NCBI RefSeq assembly: GCF_000004195.4
Contig: NC_030681.2
Span: 87,861,681-87,925,680, forward strand
Length of the DNA: 64,000 bases
DNA from: Xenopus tropicalis
Lineage: Eukaryota > Chordata > Amphibia > Anura > Pipidae
Direction of reading: 5' to 3'
The stretch's first letter is position 1; each line of letters opens with the position of its first letter. The notes under the pieces were generated by a model that searched no databases, was not told the DNA's origin, and saw only the letters and a program-made list of their open reading frames with translations. The position numbers and the translations under genes are program-made. This document shows positions 52,771-63,696 of the stretch, piece after piece.

Positions 52771-55653
52771 GGTCACCTAATCATGCATGGGGAAAAAAAA
52801 ATACCGTCAAATACCGTGATACCGATATAATTTTGAAAAATACCGTGATATAAATTTTTGGTCATACCGCCCAGCACTAGCATATAGGGCATCAAACTGT
52901 TCAGTAGGCCCCTGGCGTTCATATTTAGAAAGTTTTATGTTGATACATTACAAAATGTGGGGGTACATAATGGGGTAAAATGCAAGCTTTGTGACGATTT
53001 TCAGAAATGTCATAAAAACCGTTCTGTTTAGCATAGCTTTGTAGTTTGGTAGTTTGCAGTAGAAAGTTGTATTTACCCATTTTTGTTTTGTCAGAATGTG
53101 TACTTTCGGAAAATGTATGGTTTTCTATGGTCTCCTAACTGTTAGGGGGTCGTATGGCACATAATACACATACTGGGTGCAAAAACTGCATGAGCTGGAG
53201 CGTCTTATGTGAAAATTCATATGCACTATTTTTACTTGGGTGCCCCTGTACCCCACATAGTTTGGTATATCTATGCATATAGGTCATCAAACTGTTCAGT
53301 AGACCCCTGGTGTTCATATTTAGAATGTTTTATGTTGATACGGTACAAAATGTGGGGGTACATAATGGGGTAAAATGCAAGCTTTGTGAGGATTTTCAGA
53401 AATGTCAAAAAAAACGTTCTGTTTAGCATAGCTTTGTAGTTTGGTAGTTTGCAGTAGAAAGATGTATTTACCCATTTTTGTTTTGTCAGATTGTGTACTT
53501 TTGGAAAATGTATAGTTTTCTAGGGTCTCCTTACTGTTAGGGGGTCTTATGCCGCATAATGCACATGCTGGTAGCTTATATTGCAGTATATACACTTTGT
53601 ATGCACTAACTTCCTTTTGGGGTCTCTAAATTCCAGATACATCAGTGATCCTATGCACAATGGGCATCAAACTGTTCAGCGGACCCTTGGCTTTCATATT
53701 TAGGGTGTGTTTTCTTGGTACCTAATGTTATGTGGGAGATAAGGTGCTTGAAAGTGGAAGATTTGATGTGATTTTCAGGTATTTCACCAAAACTAGCAAT
53801 TTTGGGAAAGCACTGTGACTCTCTAGTTTGGAGTAGAAAGACATGGGTACCAATTTTGAATTCGCCCGAATGTGTACTTTCCAAAAATATATGGTTTTCG
53901 GGGTCAATGTATTTTTTTGTGTTTTTACCCCACCGAAAATGCAGTAAACGTGTTGAATTTTCAGTAGCTAAAGAGACCTCTGGGGCAATCTCTATGCACT
54001 GACGTCCTTATGGGGTCTCTAAATGCCAGATACAGTGCTGATCCTATGCACAATGGGCATCAAACTGTTCAGCGGACCCTTGGCTTTCATATTTAGGGTG
54101 TGTTTTCTTGGTACCTAATGTTATGTGGGAGATAAGGTGCTTGAAAGTGGAAGATTTGATGTGATTTTCAGGTATTTCACCAAAACTAGCAATTTTGGGA
54201 AAGCACTGCGACTCTGTAGTTTGGAGTAGAAAGACATGGGTACCAATTTTGAATTCGCCCGAATGTGTACTTTCCAAAAACATATGGTTTTGGGGGGGTC
54301 AATGTATTTTTTTGTGTTTTTACCCCACAGAAAATGCAGTAAATGTGTTGAATTTTCAGTAGCTAAAGAGACCTCTGGGGCAATCTCTATGCACTCACGT
54401 CCTTATGGGGTCTCTAAATGCCAGATACAGTGCTGATCCTATGCACAATGGGCATCAAACTGTTCAGCGGACCCTTGGCTTTCATATTTAGGGTGTGTTT
54501 TCTTGGTACCTAATGTTATGTGGGAGATAAGGTGCTTGAAAGTGGAAGATTTGATGTGATTTTCAGGTATTTCACCAAAACTAGCAATTTTGGGAAAGCA
54601 CTGCGACTCTGTAGTTTGGAGTAGAAAGACATGGGTACCAATTTTGAATTCGCCCGAATGTGTACTTTCCAAAAATATATGGTTTTGGGGGGTCAATGTA
54701 TTTTTTTGTGTTTTTACCCCACAGAAAATGAAGTAAACGTGTTGAATTTTCAGTAGCAAAAGAGATCTCCTGGGCAATTTGTATGTACTAACTTCCTTTT
54801 GGGGTTTCTAAATTCCAGATACATTGGTGATCCTATGCACAATGGGCATCAAACTGTTCAGTGGACCCCTGGCTTTCATATTTAGGGTGTGTTTTCTTGG
54901 TACCTAATGTTATGTGGGAGATAAGGTGCTTGAAAGTGGAAGATTTGAGGTGATTTTTTAGAATTTTCATAATTTTTTATAGAAAATGCTAAATTCAGTA
55001 AAGCATTGCTGTTTGGTACTTTGGAGTTTGAAGACATAGTTACCCATTTCGGATTTGTCAGAATGTGTAGTTTTCAAAAATGTATGGTTTCCTGGGGTAA
55101 ACCTAATGTTCCAGGATTTTGGGCTTTGGAATGTAAAGTATACCGTATTCTGCTGTAATGCTTTGAAAATTTAGTAATTTACTGCTGGGAGTTTTTGATC
55201 TATAGAAGTCAGAAATCTCAATAAAACTATACATATCAGGTATTGGCACGTTCGGGAGACATGAGGCTTTCCAAATCAGTTGAATTTTTTTCCATAAAAT
55301 AAAATATGTTTCTGGTAGAAATCCTTATATCATGAAAAATAGCATTTTTTCTTTTTTTTTTGTATTTCAAGCTCTAAATCTTGTTCCAGAAGTGGAAATA
55401 CACAAAAACTCAGGTAGATTTGGAAAGCTCAGGTTCTCCTGAAAAAAACAATATATAGTTTGCCTACCTAAACTTAACCCTGCCCCCAGTAAAAGCCCCT
55501 ACATTGAGAGAGCACAGAATGTTCACAAAACGTCTGGCACTGGGGGGAACTGAAATGACGAATTCGGCTGGCACTTAAAGGGTTAAGGAAAAGTGTAAAG
55601 TTTACCAATATTACAATATCAACTTCACTGTGAAAAGGCACAACTGAAATTAA

Positions 55654-55992
55654 GGGCTCTGGTACACGGGGAGATTAGTCGCCCGCGGCAAAACTCCCTG
55701 CTCGCGGGCGACTAATCTCCCCGAGTTGCCTTCCCCCTGCCATCCCACCGGCGAACATGTAAGTCGCCGGCGGGATGGCAGACGCGGCGGCGCGATTTCG
55801 CGCAAATCGCCGAAAAAGACTTGCGAGGCTTTTTCGGCGATTTCCCGAAATCGCCCCGCCGCGTCTGCCATCTCGCCGGCGACTTACATGTTCGCCGGTG
55901 GGATGGCAGGGGGAAGGCAACTCGGGGAGATTAGTCGCCCGCGAACAGGGAGTTTTGCCGCGGGCGACTAATCTCCCCGTGTACCAGAGCCC
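55654..55992. mobile_element. 339 bp near-perfect palindromic Harbinger-type MITE
   Basis: TAA duplication (55651-55653, 55993-55995) flanks GGGCTCTGGTACACGGGGAG and its complement. Each arm has a smaller hairpin near its tip (GCGGGCGACTAATCTCCCC) and the centre pairs TTTTTCGGCGATTT with its complement. GC- and CG-rich, very little decayed. Overlapping frames on both strands are mirror images of each other, not genes. Confidence 0.93.
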
Positions 55993-56535
55993 TAAAGATG
56001 CATCAAATCAAGGATTTATTTTAGAGATTTGCCTAAATCTCAGCACTTCTTGCAAGACTGAGATTGTGATGATGATTTAAAATCTGCCAAACCCAATTCA
56101 AACCTTTTATGTCACCTTACTTCAAAGCACTGGACAAAAGCAGGCACAATGCTTATGTTCATAGATTATACAGTTTTGTCCCCAAATAAAGGTTGGGATT
56201 CTGTTCGTTATTTAAATCTTTTTTGATACCCCAAAATGATGGAATTGGTGCATCCCTAATTAAAGCTTCCTACATATTTAATTACTAAATTAATGCCTCA
56301 TACCTCTGCTCTATAGCCCCCTAAACTGTGATTGGGCACAATTAAAAGTAGAGATACCCAAGTTCAGGATTTATTTGGGGATTTGACCAAGGATTGGGGG
56401 CAACCCTAAATAATGCTCCTCACTAATTTACTAACCAAAATAGAGCTCTGTAGTTCTAGGCAGTTATAGGTAGTTCTTATTCTGTTTCTAATTACTTGAT
56501 GATTTTACATTTAATATACAGTACTGCATAACCTA

Positions 56536-56735
56536 AGCTTGCTGCAAAGATAATCATCATAATTAAGTGATAATTTCAGATACATTTCATAATATGTAAA
56601 TTAAGCTTACTGCAAATATAACCACAGTAATTAAGTGATACTTTGAGTAGCATAAACGGTATAAAAGTGCTTACTGCACAAAGAGATACACTGCAATTAA
56701 ATGCTAATTTTAGAAGTATTCCAGCAGAAAATGAC
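56536..56735. repeat. minisatellite, three diverged units of about 66 bp
   Basis: Units begin AAGCTTGCTGCAAAGATA (56536), AAGCTTACTGCAAATATA (56604) and GTGCTTACTGCACAAAGA (56668), each followed by (A/G)TAATTAAGTGATA(A/C)TTT or a decayed form. Confidence 0.8.
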
Positions 56736-56752
56736 TGGCGTTTCCAAATAGC

Positions 56753-56872
56753 AGTTGTGCCTGTTCCACGTAGCATTGCTTCGACCCAGGTGCAGGCACA
56801 AGCAGCGTATTTTAGCTGCATATTCAAGCAGTTTCTGGTTGAAGCAATGCTACAGGGAACAGGCACAACTTT
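56753..56872. repeat. inverted repeat with 34 bp arms
   Basis: AGTTGTGCCTGTTCC and GTAGCATTGCTTC at the left are mirrored at 56838-56872 with about three differences around 50 bases. A small MITE or a hairpin-forming locus; no target duplication seen. Confidence 0.7.
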
Positions 56873-58383
56873 CTGATTTTTAAAGCAGGCCAAGAAGAGT
56901 TGGGGCAGATTCTCTGAAAATCTGAGCCAGGGGAGAGTAAATTGGAGTCTAACATCACTGCAGTGCTATGGGATAAACAGAGATATACACTTATAGCTGA
57001 CCTTTGTTCAACGAGTACATCAGTGCAAGCTAATTTGCTTAGAGTAAAATATCTGAGTCAGTACCAATGTTGTCTTGACAGAACATTGGTTAAGCATATC
57101 TTAAGCATATCTTTTGAATATAAAAAGGTATCACACGAACTCCTTAACATTTCCAAAAATACTTTGCATAATGGAGCACTAATCAAGGAATTGCTACCAT
57201 CATCTTATTGCCATGGATACATAAGCAGCAGAATCTAAAGTGCTTTGAATGATATTATGCAGGACCTTCACACACTTCTGGACAAAAATAGCTATAGCTT
57301 AAAGGAGAGAAACAATATAAGATTAACGGAGATGGTCTATAGCCTGCACCTTTTGAAGGAAGGCTTGTGTACAAACTGCAATGTTGTATAGTTCCCACAC
57401 ACTCTCTCCACTAAGGTTTTTCACATGGTGCATAAACCTAGTTGCCTGCATGGAATTAATGTACCAAAACTGCCGGAAAAAGTGGGAGCTTAAAACCTAG
57501 ACCCTCCCAGAGTTACCTAGGGCTCATGCATTTTTCATCAAGAAGAAAAAATGTCCTTTTAAAAATATATTACAATATATGTTCAAACTATACCAGTGTA
57601 GCATAAAAAACATTGTAATTTCCTTTAATATATCGCATACAGTTTAGTGCAGAGGATTTCTGAATTATGCGACCATACCCTTATTCTAATCCAGCATTAT
57701 AATTTCTAAATATTTAGTGGCGAGTAAAACGTTTCTTTTTCTTAATATTAAATTCAACATTTTTTTTAAAATTGGATGCATTTTTGAAAGATTTTATTGA
57801 GGACAGTCACAATAATTTCTTATGATATTTACATTCAATCATTTAAGAATGTTCATAGTTGACATTTACACAATAAGACCATTTTTGTTTTGTTCGGTCT
57901 GTCCAGGGGCAAAGAACAGAGGCCTTTGTTTAAAAAAGCACCTTTTCTTCCCTTAAAAAACCCTCTCAGCTACTGTAAGCAGGTTTGGAAAACAGATTCT
58001 TATTTGCACCCTTTTTTCCATTTTCTTTTTAAAGATAGTAATTTTGTTTTAGCTATTGTGGTGTGCCCTCCAAAACTGTATTGTTTGACTGTCAAGGAGA
58101 AGTCAGCAATTTTCTTTTTTTTATGAACTGCTGTAGGGAGTGACAGTGAAGTGGATTACACAGTGCTGCTTAAGGTATTAGTGTAAAGCTTTTATCAGAA
58201 GCCTGTATGTTCCCTAGACTTTCCTTGCCCTTTAAAAAAAAAGTCTTGATTTTTTTTTTTTTTATTAAAGATGAATAAGTGATATAATATGGTTTTAGCT
58301 TGTCTGTGGAGATAAACTACATCTATATTTGTATGTATGTATGTAAAGCTTTATTTATATAGCACTTGTAGCATGCAAAATGT

Positions 58384-58670
58384 TAAAGGAACAGTAACAT
58401 CAAAAAAATTAAAGTGTTTTAAAGTAATTAAAATATAATGTGCTGTTGCTCTGCAAAAAACTGGTGTTTTTGCTACAGAAAAGCTATATATAAATAAGGT
58501 GCTGTGTAGCCATGGGGGCAGCCATTCAAGCTGGAAAAAAGGAGAAAAGGCACAGGTTACATAGCAGATAACTAGTAGATAAGCCCCATATAATGGGGGT
58601 TTATCTGTTATCTGCTAAGTAACCTGTGCCTTTGTTTTGACTGTGATTTTAAAGAAACTAATGGAAGTCA
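58384..58670. mobile_element. TTAA-target MITE with internal hairpin
   Basis: TTAAAGGAACAGTAACATCA is a T2-like terminus. Inside, AGGCACAGGTTAC...AGATAAGCCCCAT and its complement (58545-58632) form a long hairpin. The right terminus was not identified. Confidence 0.65.
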
Positions 58671-59015
58671 CATTATTAATTTGCATAATTGACAACAGTA
58701 AAATGCAATTTCGGAATTTATCAGTTTAGTAATCGGTACATTGGTACAGAAACGCATGATATAAATCTGCACTGGAGGTGTTTTTCAATCTCCATACATT
58801 TCATGTATATTTATTAGTATTATTATTCCTTGCTTCTTTAATGTATGGCTTCTTTCACTATAAGGGTTTATTCATAGCTGTTATTTTGCTACACTTATAA
58901 ACATACCTGTATTGTAGGAACAAATCATTCTTATTTCAACAACTAAGTGTTTTTACTTAGTACAAATAAACATTTAGATGCACATTTATTAACATTCTGA
59001 TTTCCGTGGTTTTAA

Positions 59016-59074
59016 GGCTCTGGCACGCGGGGAGATTAGTCGCCCGCGACAAATCTCCCCGTGTGCCAGAGCCC
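59016..59074. mobile_element. 59 bp minimal Harbinger-type MITE
   Basis: GGCTCTGGCACGCGGGGAGA, then ATTTGTCGCG in inverse, ending in CCAGAGCCC; TAA and TTA flank it. It is little more than the two ends of the 55654-55992 family joined together. Confidence 0.8.
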
Positions 59075-61592
59075 TTAGAGAACCACAAATAAACTATTTT
59101 GCAATACAGCTATGATTGTCTAGTCATTTATTAAAAGATCTGAATTGAAAAAGCATGAATAAATTAAAATGCAGAACGAAAAAGAAAAGGTCATGAAAAC
59201 CATAAATTTCTGTTTTTTTAGGTCTTCTTACAAATCTTCATGGACTTACAAACAACTAAAAAAAGAATCCCAAGAACCTCTTTCTTGTTTTTCTTGCACT
59301 TTTTTGTGTAAAAAAACGAAAATGTTTTATGTGCCACGAAAAACACTTATACAAAACTTTACCATTTACAAGCTGTCAGGGTCATGTAGAAGTCAATAGG
59401 AGCTGTCCTAGCCAAACTCTAACAATCTTTATATTATCTATGTATGATGATTTAAATTTCTCCCTGTGCTGGTGTAGGTTTTGTAGCAGAGATAAGGTCC
59501 CCTGGGGCAGAAATTGATGTCAGTAAACAAAAACCCCAGTAAAGTGTACCAGTAACAGGTTTCTAGCAGAGCCTTTTAGCTGGTACATAGTTGAAGTGCT
59601 CCATTAGAGTTGTAATTTTCAGGAAAGTAGGGCAATTTATGTCAGCTCAGAGAGATGGAAGCTTGTTCTGAAAGAGTATGTGCTTTCTAAGAAAAGGTCA
59701 TTAGACCACAGGATTATAGTGTAAATAGACATTTTTAACATAAAATGGAACCAGTACCTAGAGTGATTCTTCATCCTTAGTCGCATCATTTTCGAAGTTC
59801 TCAATTAGCAATACACCTGATCTATCAGATTTTTTATATATCTATATAGAAATATATATATCACTAAGTGATATATATCTCACTTTTGAAAAAGGCTGTG
59901 GAAACAGCCGAAACGTTAATTCCACTTTGTAAATAAATGTATCCCTTTAGTCCTTCAAGTGTGGTATCCTCTTCCAAATAATATATATATAATATATAAT
60001 TAGTTTTGGAACATAAACAAATATATTCTTAAATAAACCTCTATGCACAATACATAAAGGGGCTGTGATAGCACATTTTTTCGTAATGCTACGCTGTTAC
60101 TGTTATTGTTACTTTCTATTGCTAATCCTGGTTGATAAAATGCTTTTTTTATCAGGTAAGTGAATAATTACTGGGGGTGGCTAACATTTGGCACCCCTCA
60201 GTGATTGAGATGTTCCTTCTCCTTTCCTTTGCTGAAGAAGCATTTTATCTTATGTACAAGGATACAAAAATCATAATGACTGTACACTGTTGCTTCAGTG
60301 TTCCAGGCATAATAAGCAGTAACTCCAAGTATTACTCAAACTGCCCCTGGAGCTAGACTTACAGGAGTAACTAGGTATCTAAGTATCTAGTTTCTGGCAG
60401 GTCCCCTATGGAGACTAGCTCCACAGTTGGGAAGCACTTCCCCTGTGTATAGATAATGAGCCCAGAGTCACTAGATGAATACTATCATCCACCACCTATC
60501 CTGGTGGTGTCACACAATTAGGTTGGCAACAACAATTTTTTTAAGGAATCCAATTCTCATATTTGGAGAGCAAAATGTCTCATTGCATGACACACATCAT
60601 CTTTTGTCTGCCAGTCACAGTCACTTGATTTCATTTACTAAAAGTAAAAATATAAATTTCTGCTTTCGTTGCAGCTGGCTGAAAAATGGTAATCACTCAA
60701 TAGTTGCCATGGGATACTGCCCAGGTGCTGATTTATCCAGCGTTAAAGAGAAACTGACACCTAAAATTGAATGGTTTTTAAATATAGCATAACTTTGCCT
60801 TTGCATGAGCTTTATAATGTTGCCATAAAAGTATTTCCTGATGCTTTCACATTACCTATCTGGTCCCCCAAGTTCCTCTATAAGGGGGCTACCATATTTG
60901 TGCAGCAGGAGTCCATTAGCATTAGAAGCTATAACTGACAGGTTGAGAAGGAACAGTCAAGGTTGGCAAAACAGTCAGGTTTAGGAACGTCAAGAAACAA
61001 TTACTTACAAAAGCAAACCTATCAATGAAAAATGATCAACATGACCTATTAGGTAACTTTTTATGTACATTAATATTTTGAAAAGTATTGTTTTCATGTT
61101 AGTATCACTTTAGGAAGTGAGTCCCAAGGCAATAAAACACATTTTCAGAGTAACCCTGCTACCAAACTACAATAAGTCATGAGGTTACAAGCAAGATCAA
61201 AGATCTGATTACGAACAACTTTTGAGACTTCTTGTCTGAAGCTTAGCACTGCTTTCTAATCATCCCAAGCAGCCTTTGCAAGATTTACTCTCAACCAATT
61301 CTGCAAAGTCAGACCATTCACATGAAACTAGCATTTAGTTTGGCAGGGAGGTAATTCAGCGAGCAAATTTCTAATTTCTACAAGTAGTAGGTCTTTAAAA
61401 TCATGACATGAAAAAAGCTGTGCTTTTGTTTTAGGCTTGTGCGTGATTTGCTGATGGCCTTAGTAGATTTGGTACTTACACAAAGCATGAACAAATATTT
61501 CTTCATTTGTCTCAAAATGTGCATTTTGGGTATTGTGAAAATGCAAACACCAGCATCTTGAAATGTACATGCCAATAAAATATGACTGTTTC
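59075..61592. other. AT-rich, no gene seen
   Basis: Holds the hammerhead-like tail at 59830-59970 and a decayed end (GGGGGTGGCTAACATTTGGC, 60172) related to the 41367-41780 MITE. The open frames of up to 105 codons match nothing I recognise. Confidence 0.35.
59830..59970 (+). mobile_element. retroelement tail with decayed hammerhead-like motif
   Basis: TTTTGAAAAA, stem GGCTGT-GGAA-ACAGCC, then GAAACGTTAA at 59884-59917 has the layout of the 33.5 kb motif, with CTGATGA worn to TTGAAAA. It ends CTTTGTAAATAAATGTATCC, like the tail near 20080. Confidence 0.4.
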
Positions 61593-61852
61593 TAAGAGGG
61601 GTAGTTAATCTGTTAGTACTCCACAGTATTTTAAGAGAATTTTTAAGTTATTTCCATCAGTTTCTGTTTGCTAGAGCATAATTACCCAAGCAGCCAGGCA
61701 GCATTATATTGGTGATCATGACAACCAGACAGCACATTCTTAGTAACACTAATTATTCAAAAATCATACAAAATAAATAAATAGTGAAGATTAAATGACG
61801 AATTGAAACACAACAAAGGTTAATTTAATGGTGAACTACCCATTTAAATTCC
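61593..61852 (-). mobile_element. T2-type MITE, short complete copy
   Basis: On the minus strand it runs from TTTAAATGGGTAGTTCACC (61853) to TTAACTACCCCTCTTAG (61593), the imperfect T2 terminal inverted repeats. The interior has TCTAGCAAACAGAAACTG. Confidence 0.65.
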
Positions 61853-62674
61853 ATACAGACTAGAAAAGACTAGACTGAATCTGTCAGACAAAAGATTAAG
61901 CAACAAATATTGCAATATAATATTTATAATACATTTTGGTACCTTTTCAAATACATCAGGGTAGCACTGTAGCCACTTGTGGGCACACTGCAATACAAAA
62001 GTAGAACAAGTGCGCAAAATTGCTCCATCATGGAAAAAACACCTTCAGTTGTCAAAGTATAGATGCACAAAATTCTTGTTACACCAACTAGTGGTTATCT
62101 ACTGTCTAATGATGACAAATAAAAAAAGAGTTGGAAAAAGATTCTTGTTAACCATGTATTAATACAATAAAGTATTTCATGGTCATGGTATTTTAAGGCT
62201 GTAGAATTATGAATATGTGTACTCTGCACAATACATCAAGAAAACAATAAATTGCACATATATTACGGTATTAATAACTGTAAGAATAGACATCTGATAG
62301 AAGAGTTAATAATAAAGAATTACTCACAGGATGCTTTCCATGCAAATTATGTAATGAGAATTACTGTAAGGGATTTTAAAAGAGTCTTGGTAAGGCTGTA
62401 TAAATGCTGCATAACAATGTGAAGCGTGACAGTACAGTCATTGCTTTCAGTACTATAGTGACTGGGAAAGCTAAGCACTATGGCATGGTAAACTGTCTGG
62501 GAAGGGAGAGGCTCTGTGGTCGCAGGAAAGCTCGATCGTTCCCCCCACTGACGTTCAAGGCTGAATTGTCAGATATGGAGGTAGAAACAATAAGGATTCT
62601 ACCCCCCACCTGACGATTCAGCCCTAAACACAGATTTTGCTTGGGCGCCTTCAACTGCGCCTGATCAAAATTTT

Positions 62675-62915
62675 TTGTCCCACCCAATTGACAAGACAAC
62701 CGATATGCAAAGCTTTTGCAATATTGGTCATCTTGTTGATCTGCCATACACGCGCCAAGTATCGTATGAAACAAGGTTTTATATACGATAATATTGGTGC
62801 GTGTATGGCCAGCAAGTGTACCAGAAAGGCGTCTAACCTATTATTGAATTCTATGGATTTACGGGCTTTCCGTAATTCGGAGGTTTCTGGATAAGGGGTC
62901 CCATACCTGTACCCT
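62675..62915. mobile_element. two truncated MITE pieces
   Basis: 62690-62820 has CCATACACGCGCCAAG paired with TTGGTGCGTGTATGGCC, a hairpin-like repeat piece. 62850-62915 is an ACAGGTA-family end (TTTCTGGATAAGGGGTCCC, CATACCTGTA). Confidence 0.5.
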
Positions 62916-63049
62916 GTTTGTGCAACAACTTATTTTTCTTTTATTAATAATTATTCTGTTAGCACCAGGGTATGTTTCCCCAAAAAAGTGAGTACATAAG
63001 GCTTCTGAAGAACTACATATATATGTGTTATTTAATTTTAAAACTCATA

Positions 63050-63696
63050 GGGGCCGATTCACTATAGGTAGTTAAAACGAGCGCTAACAATGTTATCGCT
63101 TCTTATTTTTCGCAACTTAACGCACGATTTACTAAAAGGATACTTGCGTTAATTTAGACGCAATGTTATTTGCGTTATTTAAGTCGCGATGAGAGTTTTT
63201 CTTGCGTTATTTTCAGCGCGTGCGTTAATTCCCGCTGCATGCGATATCTTTCGCCGCTTGCTATATTAGCGCACGATTTAACGCACGTAACCATTACGTT
63301 AGTAAAACCACCTTTCTGAAAATTAACATTTCCCTGAAAACTGGAGGATGCATGACTCTACCGCCAACACATACTTGAAAAAATCCCACTGCAAAGTCCG
63401 TGTTGTGTTGCCAAAAGCTCACCGACCACAATTTTATTTAAGTACCGCCTGCCCCAAGTAGACTTATGCGATATTTTGTGCTTCATATGTGTTTGTCAAT
63501 CATGCGTTAGTATTAATTCTATGTGCATATTAGCGCAATGCGTTAAAATTAATGCCTTGCGATGATCCGTTATTTAGCGCATGAGATATGCGTCTTAATA
63601 CATGCGAAAAGACTTTGATGAATCGGTACTTATCGTGTCAATTTTAACGCAAAACACCATGTGATAAGCGTTATCGCACTTTAGTGAATCAGCCCC
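63050..63696. mobile_element. 647 bp Harbinger-type MITE, GGGGCCGATTCACTA ends
   Basis: GGGGCCGATTCACTA and TAGTGAATCAGCCCC are inverted termini flanked by ATA (63047-63049, 63697-63699). The interior is CG-rich and partly self-complementary, built from GCGTTA, CGCACGATTTA and TTAACGC units. Noncoding. Same architecture as 2256-2794, different sequence. Confidence 0.85.

Larger units (their letters stand above)
51954..52879. mobile_element. 926 bp hAT-type element with perfect 8 bp duplication
   Basis: TAGTGCTGGGCGGTATACC at the left and ATACCGCCCAGCACTA at the right are inverted termini. GCATATAG flanks the element on both sides (51946-51953, 52880-52887) and splits one unit of the 395 bp array, so it inserted after the array formed. 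It has no transposase; the interior is a 17 bp tandem array and a G-rich minisatellite. Confidence 0.95.
50766..55000. repeat. ~395 bp tandem array in two subfamilies
   Basis: The anchor GGGCATCAAACTGTTCAG or GGTCATCAAACTGTTCAG occurs near 50768, 51163, 51558, then after the hAT insertion at 52887, 53283, 53663, 54056, 54451 and 54845: spacing 380-396. Units up to about 53.6 kb have CAGTAGACCCCTGG(C/A/T)GTTCAT; later units have CAGCGGACCCTTGGCTTTCAT. On the minus strand each unit keeps an open stretch with related peptides (HPVCVLCGIRPPNS, SDKTKMGKYNFLLQTTKLQ). Most steps are 395 or so, not a multiple of three, so units do not form one long protein. Confidence 0.93.
49712..55582. mobile_element. 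5.9 kb TTAA-flanked element carrying a tandem array
   Basis: TTAA at 49708-49711 and 55583-55586 bound ends CCTTTTTAGTAGAATC and GGCACTTAAAGGG, an imperfect inverted pair. The left part has strong palindromes (GTAGAATCTACGTCCTGGG repeated; GCGGAGAAGCGGCTTTTC hairpin at 49802-49840) and a CA-rich run (50075-50290); the middle is the 395 bp array; the right part (55000-55582) is single copy. TTAA targets point to the piggyBac or Kolobok/T2 superfamilies. No transposase frame is visible. The terminal repeat match is short, so the boundaries are tentative. Confidence 0.55.
55996..59015. other. AT-rich, likely cyb5r4 5' intron; repeats listed separately
   Basis: Contains the minisatellite at 56536, the inverted repeat at 56753 and the MITE at 58384. 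A SINE/LINE-like tail with GTATGTATGTATGTAAAGC and TTTATTTATATAGCACTT lies at 58330-58375. I looked for the N-terminal b5 exon on the minus strand and did not find it. Confidence 0.4.

Noticed and set aside
52257..52853. Gly/Val/Trp-rich frames on the plus strand and a Pro/His-rich frame on the minus strand
   Set aside because: They arise from the G-rich minisatellite in the hAT element; open on several frames at once because the DNA lacks stop triplets.
55650..56080. Overlapping 73-101 codon frames on both strands
   Set aside because: The plus- and minus-strand peptides are the same because the DNA is a palindrome (MITE 55654-55992).
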